A stretch of DNA of 64,000 nt from Vespula vulgaris (taxonomy: Eukaryota > Arthropoda > Insecta > Hymenoptera > Vespidae): contig NC_066588.1 of assembly GCF_905475345.1 (NCBI RefSeq), positions 10,785,973-10,849,972 on the forward strand, given 5' to 3'. The translations under genes were made by a program, and so were the position numbers. Shown here piece by piece: positions 12,250-26,482 of this stretch (within the stretch, counting starts at the first letter, position 1; every line of letters begins with the position of its first letter). A model generated the notes under the pieces. It ran no database searches and was not told where the DNA came from. It worked only from the letters and a program-made list of their open reading frames with translations.

Positions 12250-15086
12250 GGAACAAGTCCTTCTTTTTTATTTTGTTTTGTTTCTTTTTTCTTTTTTTTT
12301 TATAATTACTCGTTCTCAACATTTTGTACTTAATATTCTGTAAAGTCTCTATATGGCAGTGTATTGATTTTAAATAGATACTTTGGCATATCTATTTATT
12401 GCGTATTCTAAATTTTACGATATACAATTAGAATTAAACGTTGACAGAAGATATACGAATGAGAGTACGCGTAATAGGAAATGTTAACTTTGTAATGTCT
12501 TAATTTAATTCATTTGAAAAAAAAAGAAAAGAAAACAATTCGTGAAAATATAATCATATAAAAAGATGATACGAAATGCATGAATTTTCAAATGATTAGA
12601 AAATATTAGTTAAAATATTAGATAAAACTTGAAAATGTGTATGAAATTATTTATATCTGACTTATTTATATTTTGAGAAATATGTGTGTGTATGTGTATA
12701 TATATATATACATATATTTCTCTATTATATTTTATATATCCATTATATATTTATAATTATTTATTATTAGTTTTCTATATCATTATAAACGATTATTATT
12801 AATTATGCATTATTAATAAATACTCATGAAATATAGATATAAATATAAATAAATAAATATATATATATATATGTATTCAGAAACATCTTTTTAATCTTTG
12901 CTATTTAAAGAAATAATCATTTGTAAAGATCCTTCCCGCAATATTGTATGTATAATATAAAATAAATATATATATATATATATTTCTGTGTGTTTGTATG
13001 TATGTATGTATGCATGTATGTATATACATGTATAAAGTCATATTAACTCTTTCCCGTTTTAATAGTTGTAAATATGAGTATCCCGTTGGTCGGAATTATT
13101 TTCTCTCGCACGACAGTTGGCATACGCTGAATCAATTTTAAACCCTAATCCTACGGATTAAGGATCTGAACTTTATCTTTTATCTTTTGTTTATATTTCA
13201 TATGTATAGTGTATAAGAAGGTATGTGAATATAATATAATAATATCTGCAAAGATAAGTCTAGTATAGAGTTCATTTACTAAACAATAATAAACAGTAAC
13301 TGTATCTTGGTAAACGGATCGGGCTTTAACGGGAAAGAATTAAACGTTATTAATCTTTTAATCCGATTAAGCTGATCTCATTTTTGCATAAATAATTCAT
13401 ACACATTTTCATTTAACAAAATATGCTCTGCATAACGTAACAAATATCAACTTGTCATATTGTACCATATAAACATATTCTCGGGTTACAATTCTATCGA
13501 TTTAAGAATTAACTGAATTTTGTAAACTTTAAAAATGGAAAATTTCTAATTTTATTTATGTATATAGATTCGAAGAAAGTATTTATTTACGAACGAATCA
13601 TACGTTTAGTGTATTATTTTTTTTTACGAATAATAGAAGTACTCAGATTTAGTGATCCATGTTAAAAGAAAAAAGAAAAGAAAAAGATTCGTTTAATGAG
13701 AATCTTTAATGAAAATCAATATAAATTTATTCACGCGGAATTTCAGATAATGCGCACAAATGATATGTATAAAAATATTATAACGAGGAAGAAATCAATA
13801 TTTAATTTGTTTTCAAATAAATTTTGTTCACTCACGAAACTCCGTACACCGTACTCAATGCGTCGATATGATAAACGAATAGAACAAAAAGAATTAGCAT
13901 TTTTACGTGTAAAACATATAATAGGCACGACCAATATAATTCGTGTTGGCTAATACCATTTTACATATTTCTATAGAATTTTTATTTATTTTAATTTAAT
14001 CTCGTTGCATATGTATATGATTTTATATGTATCGTTCAACTTTTAAAAATGAAAATCAAATTGAATAAAAATTATTCATGTATCTTGGCGTCTAGTTTGA
14101 TTTTTAGTACAAATATTAAATCAATCTATTTACAAGCTTTTAAAGTATAAAATTGATATATGTATGTTTGTGAACACAGTGAATTATATATGAATTCTAA
14201 TTAATAATGAGGAAATTTATAGACAGACTTATTCGTTAAGTTTACAAAAATTTATGTTTCCATTCACCCATCATTTTCGATCGGCAGATCAAAGAGCAAA
14301 CAATTCTAAGAAAACATTCAGAAACATTTTTTGTTGCAAATGCGAATTTGTATGAATTTTGCATTTTTGATAATACCGTCATTTTTAAACTGGAAATCGG
14401 ATCGAAATAAAAATTATTTTTGAATTCTTTTTTTATAAATTTTGCTAATTCGTCGATTTATACGATAGGATGAATAAACCCTATACGTATTTTCTATACG
14501 AAATGAAATATCCAAAAGAAATAATCCAAAAAAAATAATCATTTGTTACACTTATCGCTGTATCAAAAGTATAAGGAATTCTTTGTGGTCGTGCCTAAAA
14601 ATGAACAAGAAAAGTTTATGAGAAATGAAGAGGAAGAGGACGCATTCACCTCTTTTCGACATTGCGCAGCAATGACCTTTATATAACAGTAATATTTTTG
14701 TTACATTGTGATAATGACAAACACATATTTAACAATAGGATATTATCTAAACATTTCTCGTAATGATAATAGATAAAGAATCAAACGGATACCGATTTAC
14801 CCACGAATCGTAATCTCGTATTTATGTATGTATACACATATGTATGTATGTATTGTATGTATGTATTTTAATGTTGTACACATTTATTTGTTAAACACGA
14901 TTTCTTGGCACGACTCATCCGTCCACGATTTATACGCAGAGACAAGTGCCGAATACAATTTAGCGCCCTCCTGTTGACGAATAGGATCAAAAAAAGGAAA
15001 AAAAAGATAAATAAAGAAAAAAAAAAAAATCCAAGAAATTCTACGATGACAAGTCGATCGAACGATTTCGCATTTTGGAGCGACTC

Positions 15087-15088
15087 TT

Positions 15089-15123
<35 letters not shown>

Positions 15124-15124
15124 T
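15087..15124. repeat. TTTA tetranucleotide microsatellite
   Basis: About nine uninterrupted TTTA units. Confidence 0.9.
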
Positions 15125-15823
15125 TGACTCTTTTTTTATTTTTGTGATCAGCGCACGCCGAAAGAAACCTATTTATTTCTTCTTTTTTTATTAATAATAA
15201 AAATACGATAAAATTGTTTACGATAAGATATTCGTAGAAAAATGTTCGTATAAAATTCTACTGAAAATTCGACGATAGTATCGAATAGTAATAATTATAA
15301 TAGCAATTCAAAAAGAGGAATACAAAAAGAGAATTGTCTTGATGCTTTTTTTTTCTTCTTCCTTCTTTTTTCTTTCTTTCTATTTCTCTCTTTTCAAATT
15401 TCTCGTTTTGTGCGCGTGATTAATTGATCTATGTGCGATTTATGGAAATTATCCTTCGAATCAACAAAAGAAAGAGAAAGAAAGAAAGAGAGAAAGAGAG
15501 AGAGAGAGAAGAGTGAGAAAAAGAAGAAAAAAAAATGATCAAAGACGTTTCATCGTGACACACTTTCGGCGGGCTCATTCCTGCCGGTACGTTGTACCTA
15601 CATACATACGCGCTTGACCGAAATCGCGGAAGTCTTAAAACGAGAGCATCGCTTTCGATCCTGCATCTCCTTTTTTTTCTCTTTTCTCTTTATCATTGTT
15701 ATCATTTTTCTGTTCACTGCACTGAATTCCGACGACACGAATTTTTCAATCGTCGCTAATTATTGTATGTATATTAAACAATTCCCCTTCCCCTTTCCCC
15801 ATTGCAACATTTCTGGTATGTTT

Positions 15824-15854
<31 letters not shown>

Positions 15855-16078
15855 GTATGTATATATATATATTTATTTATTTATATATGTAATATACTAA
15901 TATTATATGTACAATTCCTTCGGATCGACGATTAGAAGAATGAGTTTGCCGATCGCGGAGAAGAAAAGCCGCAGGCCGGTAACTTGGAGAACACGAGACG
16001 GGATCGATCGATCGAAAAATTGAAGAGGAAGAAGAGTAGCCGAGTTCGATGCTTTTTTTGAACGATACGATGATCTTG

Positions 16079-16105
16079 ACGATGATTATGATGACGATGA
16101 TGATA

Positions 16106-16148
<43 letters not shown>

Positions 16149-16154
16149 TGATGA
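16079..16154. repeat. GATGAC/GATGAT trinucleotide-like microsatellite
   Basis: GAT and GAC triplets alternate and give a hexamer period. The array lies about 240 bp past the ELOVL stop codon, possibly in its 3'UTR. Confidence 0.9.
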
Positions 16155-16396
16155 ATATGAATAAAAAAAAAAAAAAAATTAAGAATACGAAGAATCGTCC
16201 TCTCTATCCTTTTTTCTTTTCTTTTTTTCCTTTTCTTTTTAATTTATATATACTTTTTCTTTTCTTTTTCTTCGTTCTAAATGGCTCTCTTTGGCTCTCA
16301 AGATGTCTCTTCCTCCATTAAATTCTATGAAACAGTTCGAGTGATTCCTTTTTTTTAAGAAAAAAGATCCTCGAAGATCCTCAAAGATCACTCGAG

Positions 16397-18383
16397 CTAA
16401 GCCTTCCTTTTCGTAACGCCATTTGCATATCCATTAACGTGTCCATTTGTAAGTATTCCGTTACTGACTACTCCTTCGGATTTCTTCTCGTTTTCAACCA
16501 TCTTCGATTTCTTTGTCTTCAGCCTCTCCAACTGTCTCTCCGCGTACGCTTGTTTACCCTGAAAAAAAAAGATAAAATAAAAAAAACACATTAACATAAA
16601 TTGTTACATAAGAATCTAACACATTTTGAATACGTATTGAATACGTATCGTTTTCTTTTTTTTTTTAAACGGCAGAATTTTTTATTTTAAGACTCGCTGA
16701 TAATCAATGATCACTTGAAAATATTAAATTTTGATTAATTTCAATGTATGGATTATATCATTTATTAAATATTCGAATGACTATCTGATTTTTTTATATC
16801 TTCGATTTGGTAAATTCATCAAACTATTATTGTATTTTAATTTTCCGATTGATCATTCATATTGTATAAATTATGAAACGATATCTCTAAATTAGAGAAA
16901 CGAATAATGATTATTTAGTATTCATGAAATAACTATTTATATTATCTAATATGACTTCCTACGAATATATTACAACGATTAAAAATTTAAGTGACTTAGG
17001 AAATTATATCGTATTTCATTACATTTTATGTATCACTGATATTATACACGAATGTTTTATTTCGAAAGAATTACCATAAATGTCATAGATTATTTATTTA
17101 AATGATATTTAAATTGTTTATATGTTAAAGATACTCACCTTGGCGATATAGGCCTTAGCATAAAAGTTTCCAAATAGAACAATGAATGATATCATATAAA
17201 TGACGAGTGCATACTGCATCCAAAGAGGGAAATCGCAGCCTGATCGAATACCATTAATGCCAAGAATCAGAGCCGTTGTAAATTGGATTAATTGGAGAAT
17301 CGTCAAGTATTTCTTCCACCAAAGATATTTGGAAACCGAGGGACCCAAAGCAGCTAACCCATAATACGAATACATCAACACGTGGATGAAACTGTTTACC
17401 ATAGCTGGTAAGAAAGCTGAAATGAAAGGTAAAATTATTAATATTGAGTAAAGGTTTAGTAAAATGAACTTATAATATATGAAATCAAAATAAACTTATA
17501 CTCGTAAAGGATTCTTAAGATAATTTAAATCGAATAAAAAGTTATTCATACTTACTGGATCCACTTGGAACCCATTTGATACCGATCCACCAAAGGGAAA
17601 ACATCGTCGAGTGATGATAGACGTGCAGGAAGCTCAACTGATTGTCCTTCTTACGTAAAATAAAGAAGAATGTGTCACAAAATTCTAAGAGCTTGCTAAA
17701 GTAGTACCACCATACCGCGTGTGCGATCTGTGAAAAATGATATTATATGTATATATGAATAAAAATTACAATTTTCGAGGAGCACATTAATTTAAACATC
17801 GATTTATTTTTATTTATTTTATATATTAATTCGAATATTAATAGTACGTTCGTACCTGCATTTCATCTGGACGTGTTATGTGTCTAATTGGTTGACAAAC
17901 GTAGCTATATCGTAACCTTGTAGAAGCAACGAGAAGTTGAATGGCAATATAAGCATTGAGACAAGCCATGGCAAGATTGTATGGTACGAGAGCCCAAGTA
18001 AGCTTAAAAGCTTTTCGTTTTTTCATGATCTTTGGTCCAGCCCAAACGATCATGAGGTACAGCATCGTGTATATTAAAGTTGGTTTTGGTGAATCGACTA
18101 GCAGCCATCCTCTCGTTCTTTCGTCTAATCGGAAAATTTGTACAAATTTTTATTGTCACATAAAAAAAGAAAAAAATTTGGATAACGAATAAATTTTTTT
18201 TCCTAAATTACTTCTCGAAATAATTTCAATAAATATAAAAGCGATGAAGTTCGTGATATGTTCGATAATCGAGAAATAATGATTAATAAGAAAATCGATC
18301 ATACCTGCTAAAGAGAGAGTCCAGAGATAATAATCGTAGACGTCATTGATAAGTGTCGTCGTTGAATTAATAAAGCTCGCCAT
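16397..18383 (-). CDS. Very-long-chain fatty acid elongase, ELOVL4-like
   Basis: Five coding exons on the minus strand: 18383-18305, 18124-17856, 17727-17556, 17416-17139 and 16558-16397. All have GT-AG borders and give 319 aa, close to the family's usual length. ELOVL proteins are multi-pass ER membrane condensing enzymes that add malonyl-CoA to long acyl-CoA, the first step of chain elongation. In insects they feed cuticular hydrocarbon and very-long-chain lipid synthesis. Seen: DERTRGWLLVDSPKPTLIY after the first membrane-proximal segment; KLLEFCDTFFFILRKK; the catalytic histidine box HVYHH at residues 151-155; NSFIHVLMYSYYG at 181-193; LQLIQF; and a basic C-terminus ending KRKA that resembles, but does not exactly match, a dilysine ER-retrieval signal. 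Among paralogues it is closest to ELOVL4/1/7; the exact insect orthologue is not assigned. Confidence 0.95.
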
Positions 18384-18386
18384 TGT

Positions 18387-20063
18387 CTATAACGAAAGAA
18401 AATAAAATCCTTTTCTCGTTCATCATTTTCCTTCGTCTCGATATCATTTCTCTTCGGTGCTTTGAAGCTCTTAGAAATCTCTTTAGTGATGGAAGGAGTT
18501 GTAATAAAAGAGAAACCTACGGGGTCAATCTTCGACTTTCATTTCATACAGGAAATTCAGGGTTGGCTATCTTGTATGTGTATACATACGTATATGTGTG
18601 TTTGATCGTTCTGTATTAGCTGATGGAGCGGAAATATCGATAATGAAATTTACATTGGGAAATATTTCATTTCCTTGGCATCGAAACGTACCAATGATGA
18701 AATTACCTACTTCTTATCTTATCATTTTTGTTCAGAACAAAAATCTTTTATATCCTTTTTTTTTCTTTTTTTTTTGTATTAGATTTTTTGTTTTTTTCGT
18801 TGCTTGAAAATTTACAAAATTTTTTCTTCGATAGATCCGTAGAAAGTTTGAAAAAAAGAAAAGACTCCAAACAATTTTGTAGAAATGATTTAGTAATTCG
18901 ATTAATTCGTAGAAATTAGAAAACGTCAAATCGAGAAGCCAAAGAAAAAAAAAGTGGCGTTAGATTCGCAATGACATTTTTTAATAACATGTTATTAAGA
19001 AGTTAATATTTTTAATGTCCTATGTTCACATTATAGTTACGGTCATTCACTTTGAGTGAACAAATCTTTTAATAACTTTCACGTCGCACGAAAACTCTCA
19101 TTCCTACCGTCTAATTCAAACCCTTACCGGAACTAATTTCTTCGAGACGTGTTTATCCATTCGCAAACCAAATTTTAACAACTGAGAAAATTAGATTCGA
19201 GAAATAGAATTTAATACTCCTTGAACCTGTCGCATTTTGTGTTAATTAATAATAGGATTTTTGATTCCTTGTATTTCATTTTTCTTTTTTCCTTATTTTT
19301 CTTTTTTTTATTTTTTTAATTTAAAAATATTTTATCACGTACAATGTAATCTTTCACATTTATTTATAAAATTTAAAAATATCTTATGAATAATATATCA
19401 CTCTTATGAATTATGTAGAACGAGAAAGCATTTTTAAATTAATACGAAGTAACGGGAATTACGAAGCAATTAATTTTCAATCTATCATCTTAAATTTCTT
19501 AACTTCCCTATTACTAGTATAATAAAATCGACAGTATACTATCCGTTCTATCGACTCTCTCGCGTCATAAAGATGCACACGAGAACGAGCTTGATATTTC
19601 ATAGTGAAATCAATGATCTCTTTCTCTTTAGCTTGTCTGTTGTAAATTCATCAAGTTCCGGTTAACATGAACATCTTATCTCCGACGTAAATGATTTCCC
19701 GAAGTGAAAGTTTTGATTAATCAATTGATCGTATCGTCAAGAGTGTTATAAACTTCACATTTTACTCAATTTGCGAATTTCAAATATATCTAAGTTCATG
19801 AAAATACGAAAAATCAGATACGAATATTGGAACGATTACCAAAAAAAAAAAAAGAGAGAAGAATAAAGATCGTTATATCGTATAAATTTTATATTCAATC
19901 GAAATGAAATAAAAGATCGAGGAAAAATATTATTAATATAATTGTTGTTAATATTACCTTGATCATCATTATTCGGTTATTTGAAGCGAAACCTTTCTTA
20001 TCGGAAATTTCTTTTGTTATATTTTTAACGAATGAATAATGAAACAAAAAATAATCCTCTTAC
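18387..20063 (-). other. Predicted intron in the 5'UTR of the ELOVL gene
   Basis: On the minus strand a good 3' splice site (ctttcgttatag) ends three bases before the ELOVL ATG, so a leader exon must lie upstream if it is used. The best donor seen is GAG|GTAAGA at 20064/20063. A non-coding first exon would then run upstream from 20064 toward the GC-richer patch at 20470-20990. This is an inference from splice signals only. Confidence 0.5.
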
Positions 20064-20392
20064 CTCGGCTTGCAGAATCAATTCTCCCCGATAAAATGAA
20101 GCCAATCTTCAAGCACGATACTTGCTGACTTTCTAGCCACCAAATTGAAATCTCAAGAGATCTTACTTTTAATACTATACAGTATATATTTACATATATA
20201 TATGTGTATGTATATCAATTTGTATCCTCTCTTGAAATGGTAACACAATGTCAAGAGCCTCGCATGAAACCGAACGTTGAAATCACTCTTCTCAATGAAG
20301 AAATAGTTGAAGAAGAACAAAAAGAAAAAATGTTTGAAGAAGAAGAAGAAAAACAGGAAGAAGAAGAAATAGCGAGAAGTAGCAATAGCAGT

Positions 20393-20448
20393 AAAAGAAG
20401 AAGAAGAAGAAGAAGAAGAAGTAGAAGAAGAAGAAGAAGAAGAAGAAA
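20393..20448. repeat. GAA trinucleotide repeat
   Basis: GAA/AGA triplets run in the presumed 5' region of the ELOVL gene. They give long Glu/Arg or Ser/Leu open frames that are artefacts. Confidence 0.9.
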
Positions 20449-21226
20449 AAGTACGAAGTAGGAAGACCGCTGACTTTGCCAAAATCCTGCCGAGGAATCG
20501 TCGTTTTCGTATAGCAGGGCTGTGCCGATGATGAGGACAGCGATATTGAAGACGACGTCGATCGGCAATGTGGCAGCGCCTCGCGTTGAAGTGACCGGTG
20601 TACTTTATAACCTTGGTCGTGGGTCCACGGAAGGTAATCGTGAAAGAAGAAGGGGAAGAGAAGTGATGGTCGAAACCCCTTAGGAGAGGTGGAAGACGTT
20701 CGTGGAGTGAGGTTAACACGTCAAATGAGGCCAAAATGTAAAAGCTGAGACAACTTCGATTTCCGGCTAGCTAAGTAGTGGGATACCACGTGCAGCTGAT
20801 CACGAGAGCGTGGGGAATTCGATAGATCATTCGAAATCGTAGATTCGAGTAAGATCTCGCGATCGTACTTTGAACAACGACCTGATCTCTCAGATTGTCC
20901 CACCCTTGTACTCTCCCTTCCTTCGTTCGTTTCTTTCTTTTGCTCCTCCTACGAGCTCCTTTCGATCGTATTTCACCTTTCCAGGACAAACGGGTCTCGT
21001 ACGAAGATCAACGTCTTTGAAATGACCTCATTTTGCGTAGCAAGAGTACCACAACTTGTTCACCACCTTCAGAGTAATCAACCGAGTTGATCTTTTTCAC
21101 GGGCAAGGACATCGGATACTTTTTCCTGTAGAGTTTTGCTTGCAAAAATTCCCTTTCGATTCAATCAATTTTGTCGATACTGTCACTGTCCGATTAATCA
21201 TACAATTTGGATTGGAATCCAATATG

Positions 21227-21230
<4 letters not shown>

Positions 21231-21267
<37 letters not shown>
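21231..21267. repeat. TG dinucleotide microsatellite
   Basis: An uninterrupted TG run of about 18 units. Confidence 0.95.
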
Positions 21268-21270
<3 letters not shown>

Positions 21271-22784
21271 AATTTGGATTGTTTGTATGTATTCAAGATA
21301 TTATCGATCGATTAACGTTAATATCGTATACATTTCTTTTTCTTTCTTTTTCTTTCCATTTTATACGCATTCTTGAGAGATAACGAACAAGTGATAATGA
21401 CATTGAAATTTGATTTTTCTTTTTTTCTTTTTTTCTTTCCTTACGTAGCAACAAGATAACGCTGTTACAATTAACGCTTAAAGGTTATGCTTAGAAAGGG
21501 AAATCAGAGTAGTCAGTTGAGTCAAGTCAGCAAACGTTATTTTTCTGATCGACTATATAAAATAAGATTTCTGGTGAAAATTAACGTTTGAATTAACAGA
21601 GAGTTTCGGATTAAAGGAATCACACCAAAATTTTATTCTTTCGTTTCTTATTTCTTTACAAGGAGGATATAGATTCGATAATCGAAGAGAAAGCATCGGC
21701 ACGATATAAAAATGTGTGTATGTACAACGTATTTGCATGTGTATGTAAGTAGGTGGCAGACGGTGTAAAGGTGTATTAATTAAAACGGGTCAACAGTCCA
21801 AACTCTCTGTCTTTCGGTTCTTTTCAGACCCGAATCTCTCGCTGGACCAGTCCTACTCAATTTCACTACGTACACATTTCTTCCATCACATACCGTTCAT
21901 TCAAGATTTTTATTTTTTACCATCTTATTTACCTTTCACTAGAGACAAGTACCGTTTATGTTAAACCAAACCTTTGCCAAGGCCAAAGTTTCTTCCTTAC
22001 TATATTCGATGAATACTCGTTATATTGTCCTATTTTCTGATAAGTGACCTCGATTTTCGAATGATTTTATTAATTATATAACGGTTTATCAATTACTTAA
22101 ATCAATCTGTCTGAATTCTATACGTTAACGTTAGACTTTGTAGATATTTGTTGTTTTTAATGATTGAGAAACTATTATTTATTATTTATAAATATTATTC
22201 ATTGTTTATATATTAATATTATAACAATGATTATTATTTAATAAGTTAGTATTTTCGCGTTCAAAAATAATATTTCATTCGCCAATTTGTTAAGATGCAT
22301 TCGCTAATATCTTTAATCTCTTGGCATAAAAATACGAGAAAAAAGAAAGTCATTAATTTCTCTTTCTCGAGTTGACCGACCTGAGATGATCGATTTCAAT
22401 GTAAGAAAAACTTGTGTATGCTTTCGATTTTTTATATTGCATATTATCAATTGTTAAAAAAAAGGAAAGCAAAAACAAACAAGAGACAATTAAATATCTA
22501 ATAATAAAATTAACTCGATGAAGAGATCAATGGGAAGAAACTGAAAAAGTGCTGACGAATATTGGATGGATGAATTCCTTACTGAATGTCTGAAAAGTCG
22601 AAAGTCATGACGAGAAACCTGTTTCTGTATATTTTACTGAACCAAATATGATTCTGGACCGTATCATGGGACAAACTGGAAGCTGGGTTACCGTGTTGAG
22701 TTTTCTCGGTATCCAAAAGAAACGGTATCAATGAAAAGAAATACAAACGAATCAGAAAAATAGAAACACAGAAAGAGAGAGAGA

Positions 22785-22787
<3 letters not shown>

Positions 22788-22830
<43 letters not shown>
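22788..22830. repeat. GA dinucleotide microsatellite
   Basis: A GA run with one AAGAAGA interruption at its left end. Confidence 0.95.
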
Positions 22831-22833
<3 letters not shown>

Positions 22834-23797
22834 CAATGCTCGTACGTCCTTCTGCTTATCTGATCATTTTATTTTCTCTTTTTATTTCGTTCTCCAGGTC
22901 AAACGATGGTAAGAGAATAAAAAGAGTGGGAGAAAGAGAAAAAGAGAACGATAAGACAAGATACGTCGATAAGATAAATCGATTCAAGTAAAAAAAAATA
23001 GCTAATAAAGAATTTCTATGCCATTTTTTTCATTGACCTATACCACTTTAAAGATTTCTTCGAGGAAGCTATATTGATGTCCTTTCAATGTTACTTGAAT
23101 CTTTTCTTTTTATTTCATTCTTTTTATAACGTAATATGTACACAAAATTGACATCTATATTTTTATTCTTATATGTGTGTGTGTGTGTGTCTGCGTGTGT
23201 GTATGCGTGTGTGTATGCGTGTGTGACACCTGTTATTTGTTAAAAAAAAGATGAATAGTATTTTCTTTCGTTTCTTTATCCTCAATTCGATTTGAAAGAT
23301 TTGAAAGATCGAATCGTTCGAGCAGAACACTCCGAATATACGGTATCTATTTATATACTTTAGAAAATACATATTTGAGAGATCATCGTCCCTGAATGTT
23401 GTTTCGAAATAATGTCAACCGCATACAGAACATAAATATATGTGTGTACGTGTGTTTCAGAAATAGATCGCCAAACTTTAATAATATATTCTACACAATA
23501 TGAAGATAAAAAAAAAATTGTATAAACATGGTTCCAGAAACACTTGTTTTTCTATATTATAAACATTTTATTATTAATAACAGACTTTAAGAATACTTGA
23601 AACTGTTACAACATCTCACTGTAGGAACTGTTGAAAATGATTTCCTTTCGTATTAATACATGGATTCTCGATACGGGACATATTGTGTAATGAAAATAAA
23701 AGATGTTTATAACTTGGAAAGAAAGCATTTTCGGACTTATGTTTATATAACTTTTTTTATTCTTAATAAAATATGTTCTTAAAATTTTGCGATTTAT

Positions 23798-23798
<1 letters not shown>

Positions 23799-23849
<51 letters not shown>
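23799..23849. repeat. TA dinucleotide microsatellite
   Basis: An uninterrupted TA run of about 25 units. Confidence 0.95.
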
Positions 23850-23851
<2 letters not shown>

Positions 23852-26161
23852 CCTCGGAAGGTGGAGATCCAGTTACGATCGAAAGAGAATCATAGATGGC
23901 TCGGAGAAAACTTTCATTTAAACGTACTTCTTTTCCTGTACCGGAGAACGATCGGCTTCTTTCGAAGATGCAGAAACGATTTTATGTTCGCGAGTTTTAA
24001 CGGTTCTCTACATACTATTATTATATTTTATATCCTCGTTAAAGAAAGAGAAATAATATTGGTAAAGAAACGTTATTGGAAACAATATAATGATATAATG
24101 ATATAATAGCTGTATCAAATATCATAGTATAGAAGGAACATATACTATGATCTTCTAAAATCAACGAACAACATAAACTCATTATTGACCTATTAATTAA
24201 TTTATGGGTGTAATCCATCCGTACGTCATTTTCAAAGACTTAGAAAAATAACATGGTTTACGAACGATCGAATGTTTATATTTCGAAAGAGTTTGCTTTG
24301 GGCTGGTTATGACCATCTCATGGGAGTTTGGAAAGTGTCACACTTTACTAAAAGAGTACAGACGTGTCATCGTGGTAATGAGGCATGTTGCATTTTTACA
24401 ATTCGATGGCAGTCGAATATTATTATTAAATAGTAATAATAAAAAGAAAGAAAAGAAAACGTTGCTTATATATTATTCGTTCGTAAGTAAAAAACAAAGA
24501 AAGAGACGAGGAAGGAGAAAGAGAGGAAAGTCTAATTTTTTCTAGAAAAAGGGAAAAAAGAAAAAAAAAACGTTGCTCTCGATATTACGTACCGTTTGAT
24601 AGTTCGAGCGGTAAAATTGAGGTATTAAATTTATACGATGATATAAATCAAAGTTACGTACATATATATATATAAAATACGAAAGAAAGAAAAGTGATCC
24701 GGAAAATCGTATAAACTTGTTGAATGTTTGGTATGTGAAAGATAATAATGGTCAAGGTTCTAAAACTTCATCATTATGCACTCGAAAACATCTTAAGGTC
24801 GTTTGAGAAGATGAACGGAAAACACCTGCATGAATAACGCATCCTTCTCTCTTAAAAGTAGAATGTATGTGTATACCCTCCTGTCTTGGCTCTTTTCAAA
24901 TCGATGAAATGAGAAATGGCGACGCGTTGCGCGCGACCTCGTTTATCGTGTTAGAGTCGACGTTACACTCTCTATTTTCGTCAGGGATCCAGGTGACAGT
25001 AAGCTTTGATAGTAATTCAAGGAGGTAATTTAGTACACGGACTTTCTTGACTTGCTTTTTCTAACTTTTCTAATCTTTTGCCTTTATCTTTTTTTTCCTT
25101 CCTTTCTTTGTCCTTTTTCTCTTCAACCTTTTATAATTTTCTAATCTTCTTTTAATCTCCTTCTAATTTACTATCTTTTATTTCTTTGTTTCTTTTCTTG
25201 TTTAATATTTATCTTTTCTTGCCTCGCGTTTCCCACTCGGAGTAGAGATAATAAACTGTGAAATTTAACGTACTTACTCGATAAGATTAAACGTAACTCC
25301 GATATCAATTAAATCGATCAATAACTTGACCATGAATGTGCACGTTCACTTCGAAAAATGAACTTTCGATCGTAACTTTGATTTTGATTAAATCGATTAA
25401 TAAGTTTCTTTTCATTTCGTATTGACGCATTCCTATTAATCAGCTGTTTCTGCTAGCTCATGAATCTATTCGACGGAGACGATGATGATCGCAAATACGG
25501 GACTACGATTAGTTGTCGAATCATTTACAGTTAATATAACTCCGCAATTAGCACAGAAACGTAATAAATTAGACAGAATGTAATCAATGATATTCTTCTG
25601 AATTCAATCATCCTTTCATTATAAATGAATTAATTAAATCGTGAATTAGAGAAGGATTTTAGAAAATTAATCATCGATATTTCCTTTTTTATTTTCTCAT
25701 CGCTTGTTATGGAACTATTGCTGAAACAGTTTGACGTCATCAGCTTGTCACGGAAACGAATTGTTGCGGAATGTTGATTTAGTTAAAATTTAATGAAATA
25801 ATATTTGACCTGATCAAGTCAAACATTTACATGGTGTCGCATAGTTTCCGAGAACTGAGTTCGCACCGTCGAATAAATATTCGATTTTCTTATGAGATTT
25901 GTAAAACGTTCGACAATGTTTAAATGACGTTAGTAAGTTTACTGGAAATTGGATATGTATATCTATAAAACTGATCTCTTGGCCTATCCATCTTTTCTTC
26001 TTCTTTTTTTTTTTTGTTCGAAACGACACGATAGAGAATCAACAATCATGTTCTATCAAAAAGAAAAAAAATATTCTACGTAGTTGTAGAAGCTCGTAAA
26101 CGTTCGAAGGCCATTTACCGTTTCTCGCACGAAAGATTTCTACGAGCAAACGTTTCCCGGC

Positions 26162-26482
26162 AAGTATTTCAACAATTTTTACGCGGAAACAATACATATT
26201 CGAAAGAGTATAACTTCATTGTTTTTACCGAATTGATATTTCGAACGTTTTAGTACGAAAAGATTGAGGATTCAAATTTGAAGTAAATTTTATTTTATTA
26301 CGTGTTCCACGTTTGATTCTTCGAGCGTTTAAGCGTGAAAAAGTTGAGAATTGAAATTTTGAATGAATTTGTTTTTATTGCGAATTTCACGTTTATTATT
26401 ACGTTTTAACGAAAAGAAGGAAGATTGAAGATTCATCGAATTTAAAGTGAATTTGATTTTACTACGAATTTTTTGTTCGATG
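26162..26482. repeat. Degenerate ~80-bp tandem repeat, 3-4 copies
   Basis: Units begin near 26242, 26322 and 26402 with CGAACGTTT, CGAGCGTTT and CGTTTTAAC. Each continues as GAAAAG...TTGA.GATT, then a GAATTTG/TTTTATT core and a TACG/GCGAAT..CACGTTT-like end. A weaker copy may precede them from about 26162. The spacing is a constant 80 bp, while the sequence is well diverged. Confidence 0.65.

Larger units (their letters stand above)
12250..16396. other. Intergenic region between convergent CC2D2A and ELOVL genes
   Basis: Both flanking genes end into this stretch, so it holds their 3'UTRs and the DNA between them. It is very AT-rich, with many AATAAA/TTTATT words, so the true poly(A) sites cannot be chosen. 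It carries TA/TATG repeats (about 12690-13035), a TTTA run (15087-15124), a TA run (about 15828-15870) and a GATGAC run (16079-16154). No protein-coding exon is supported. Confidence 0.6.
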
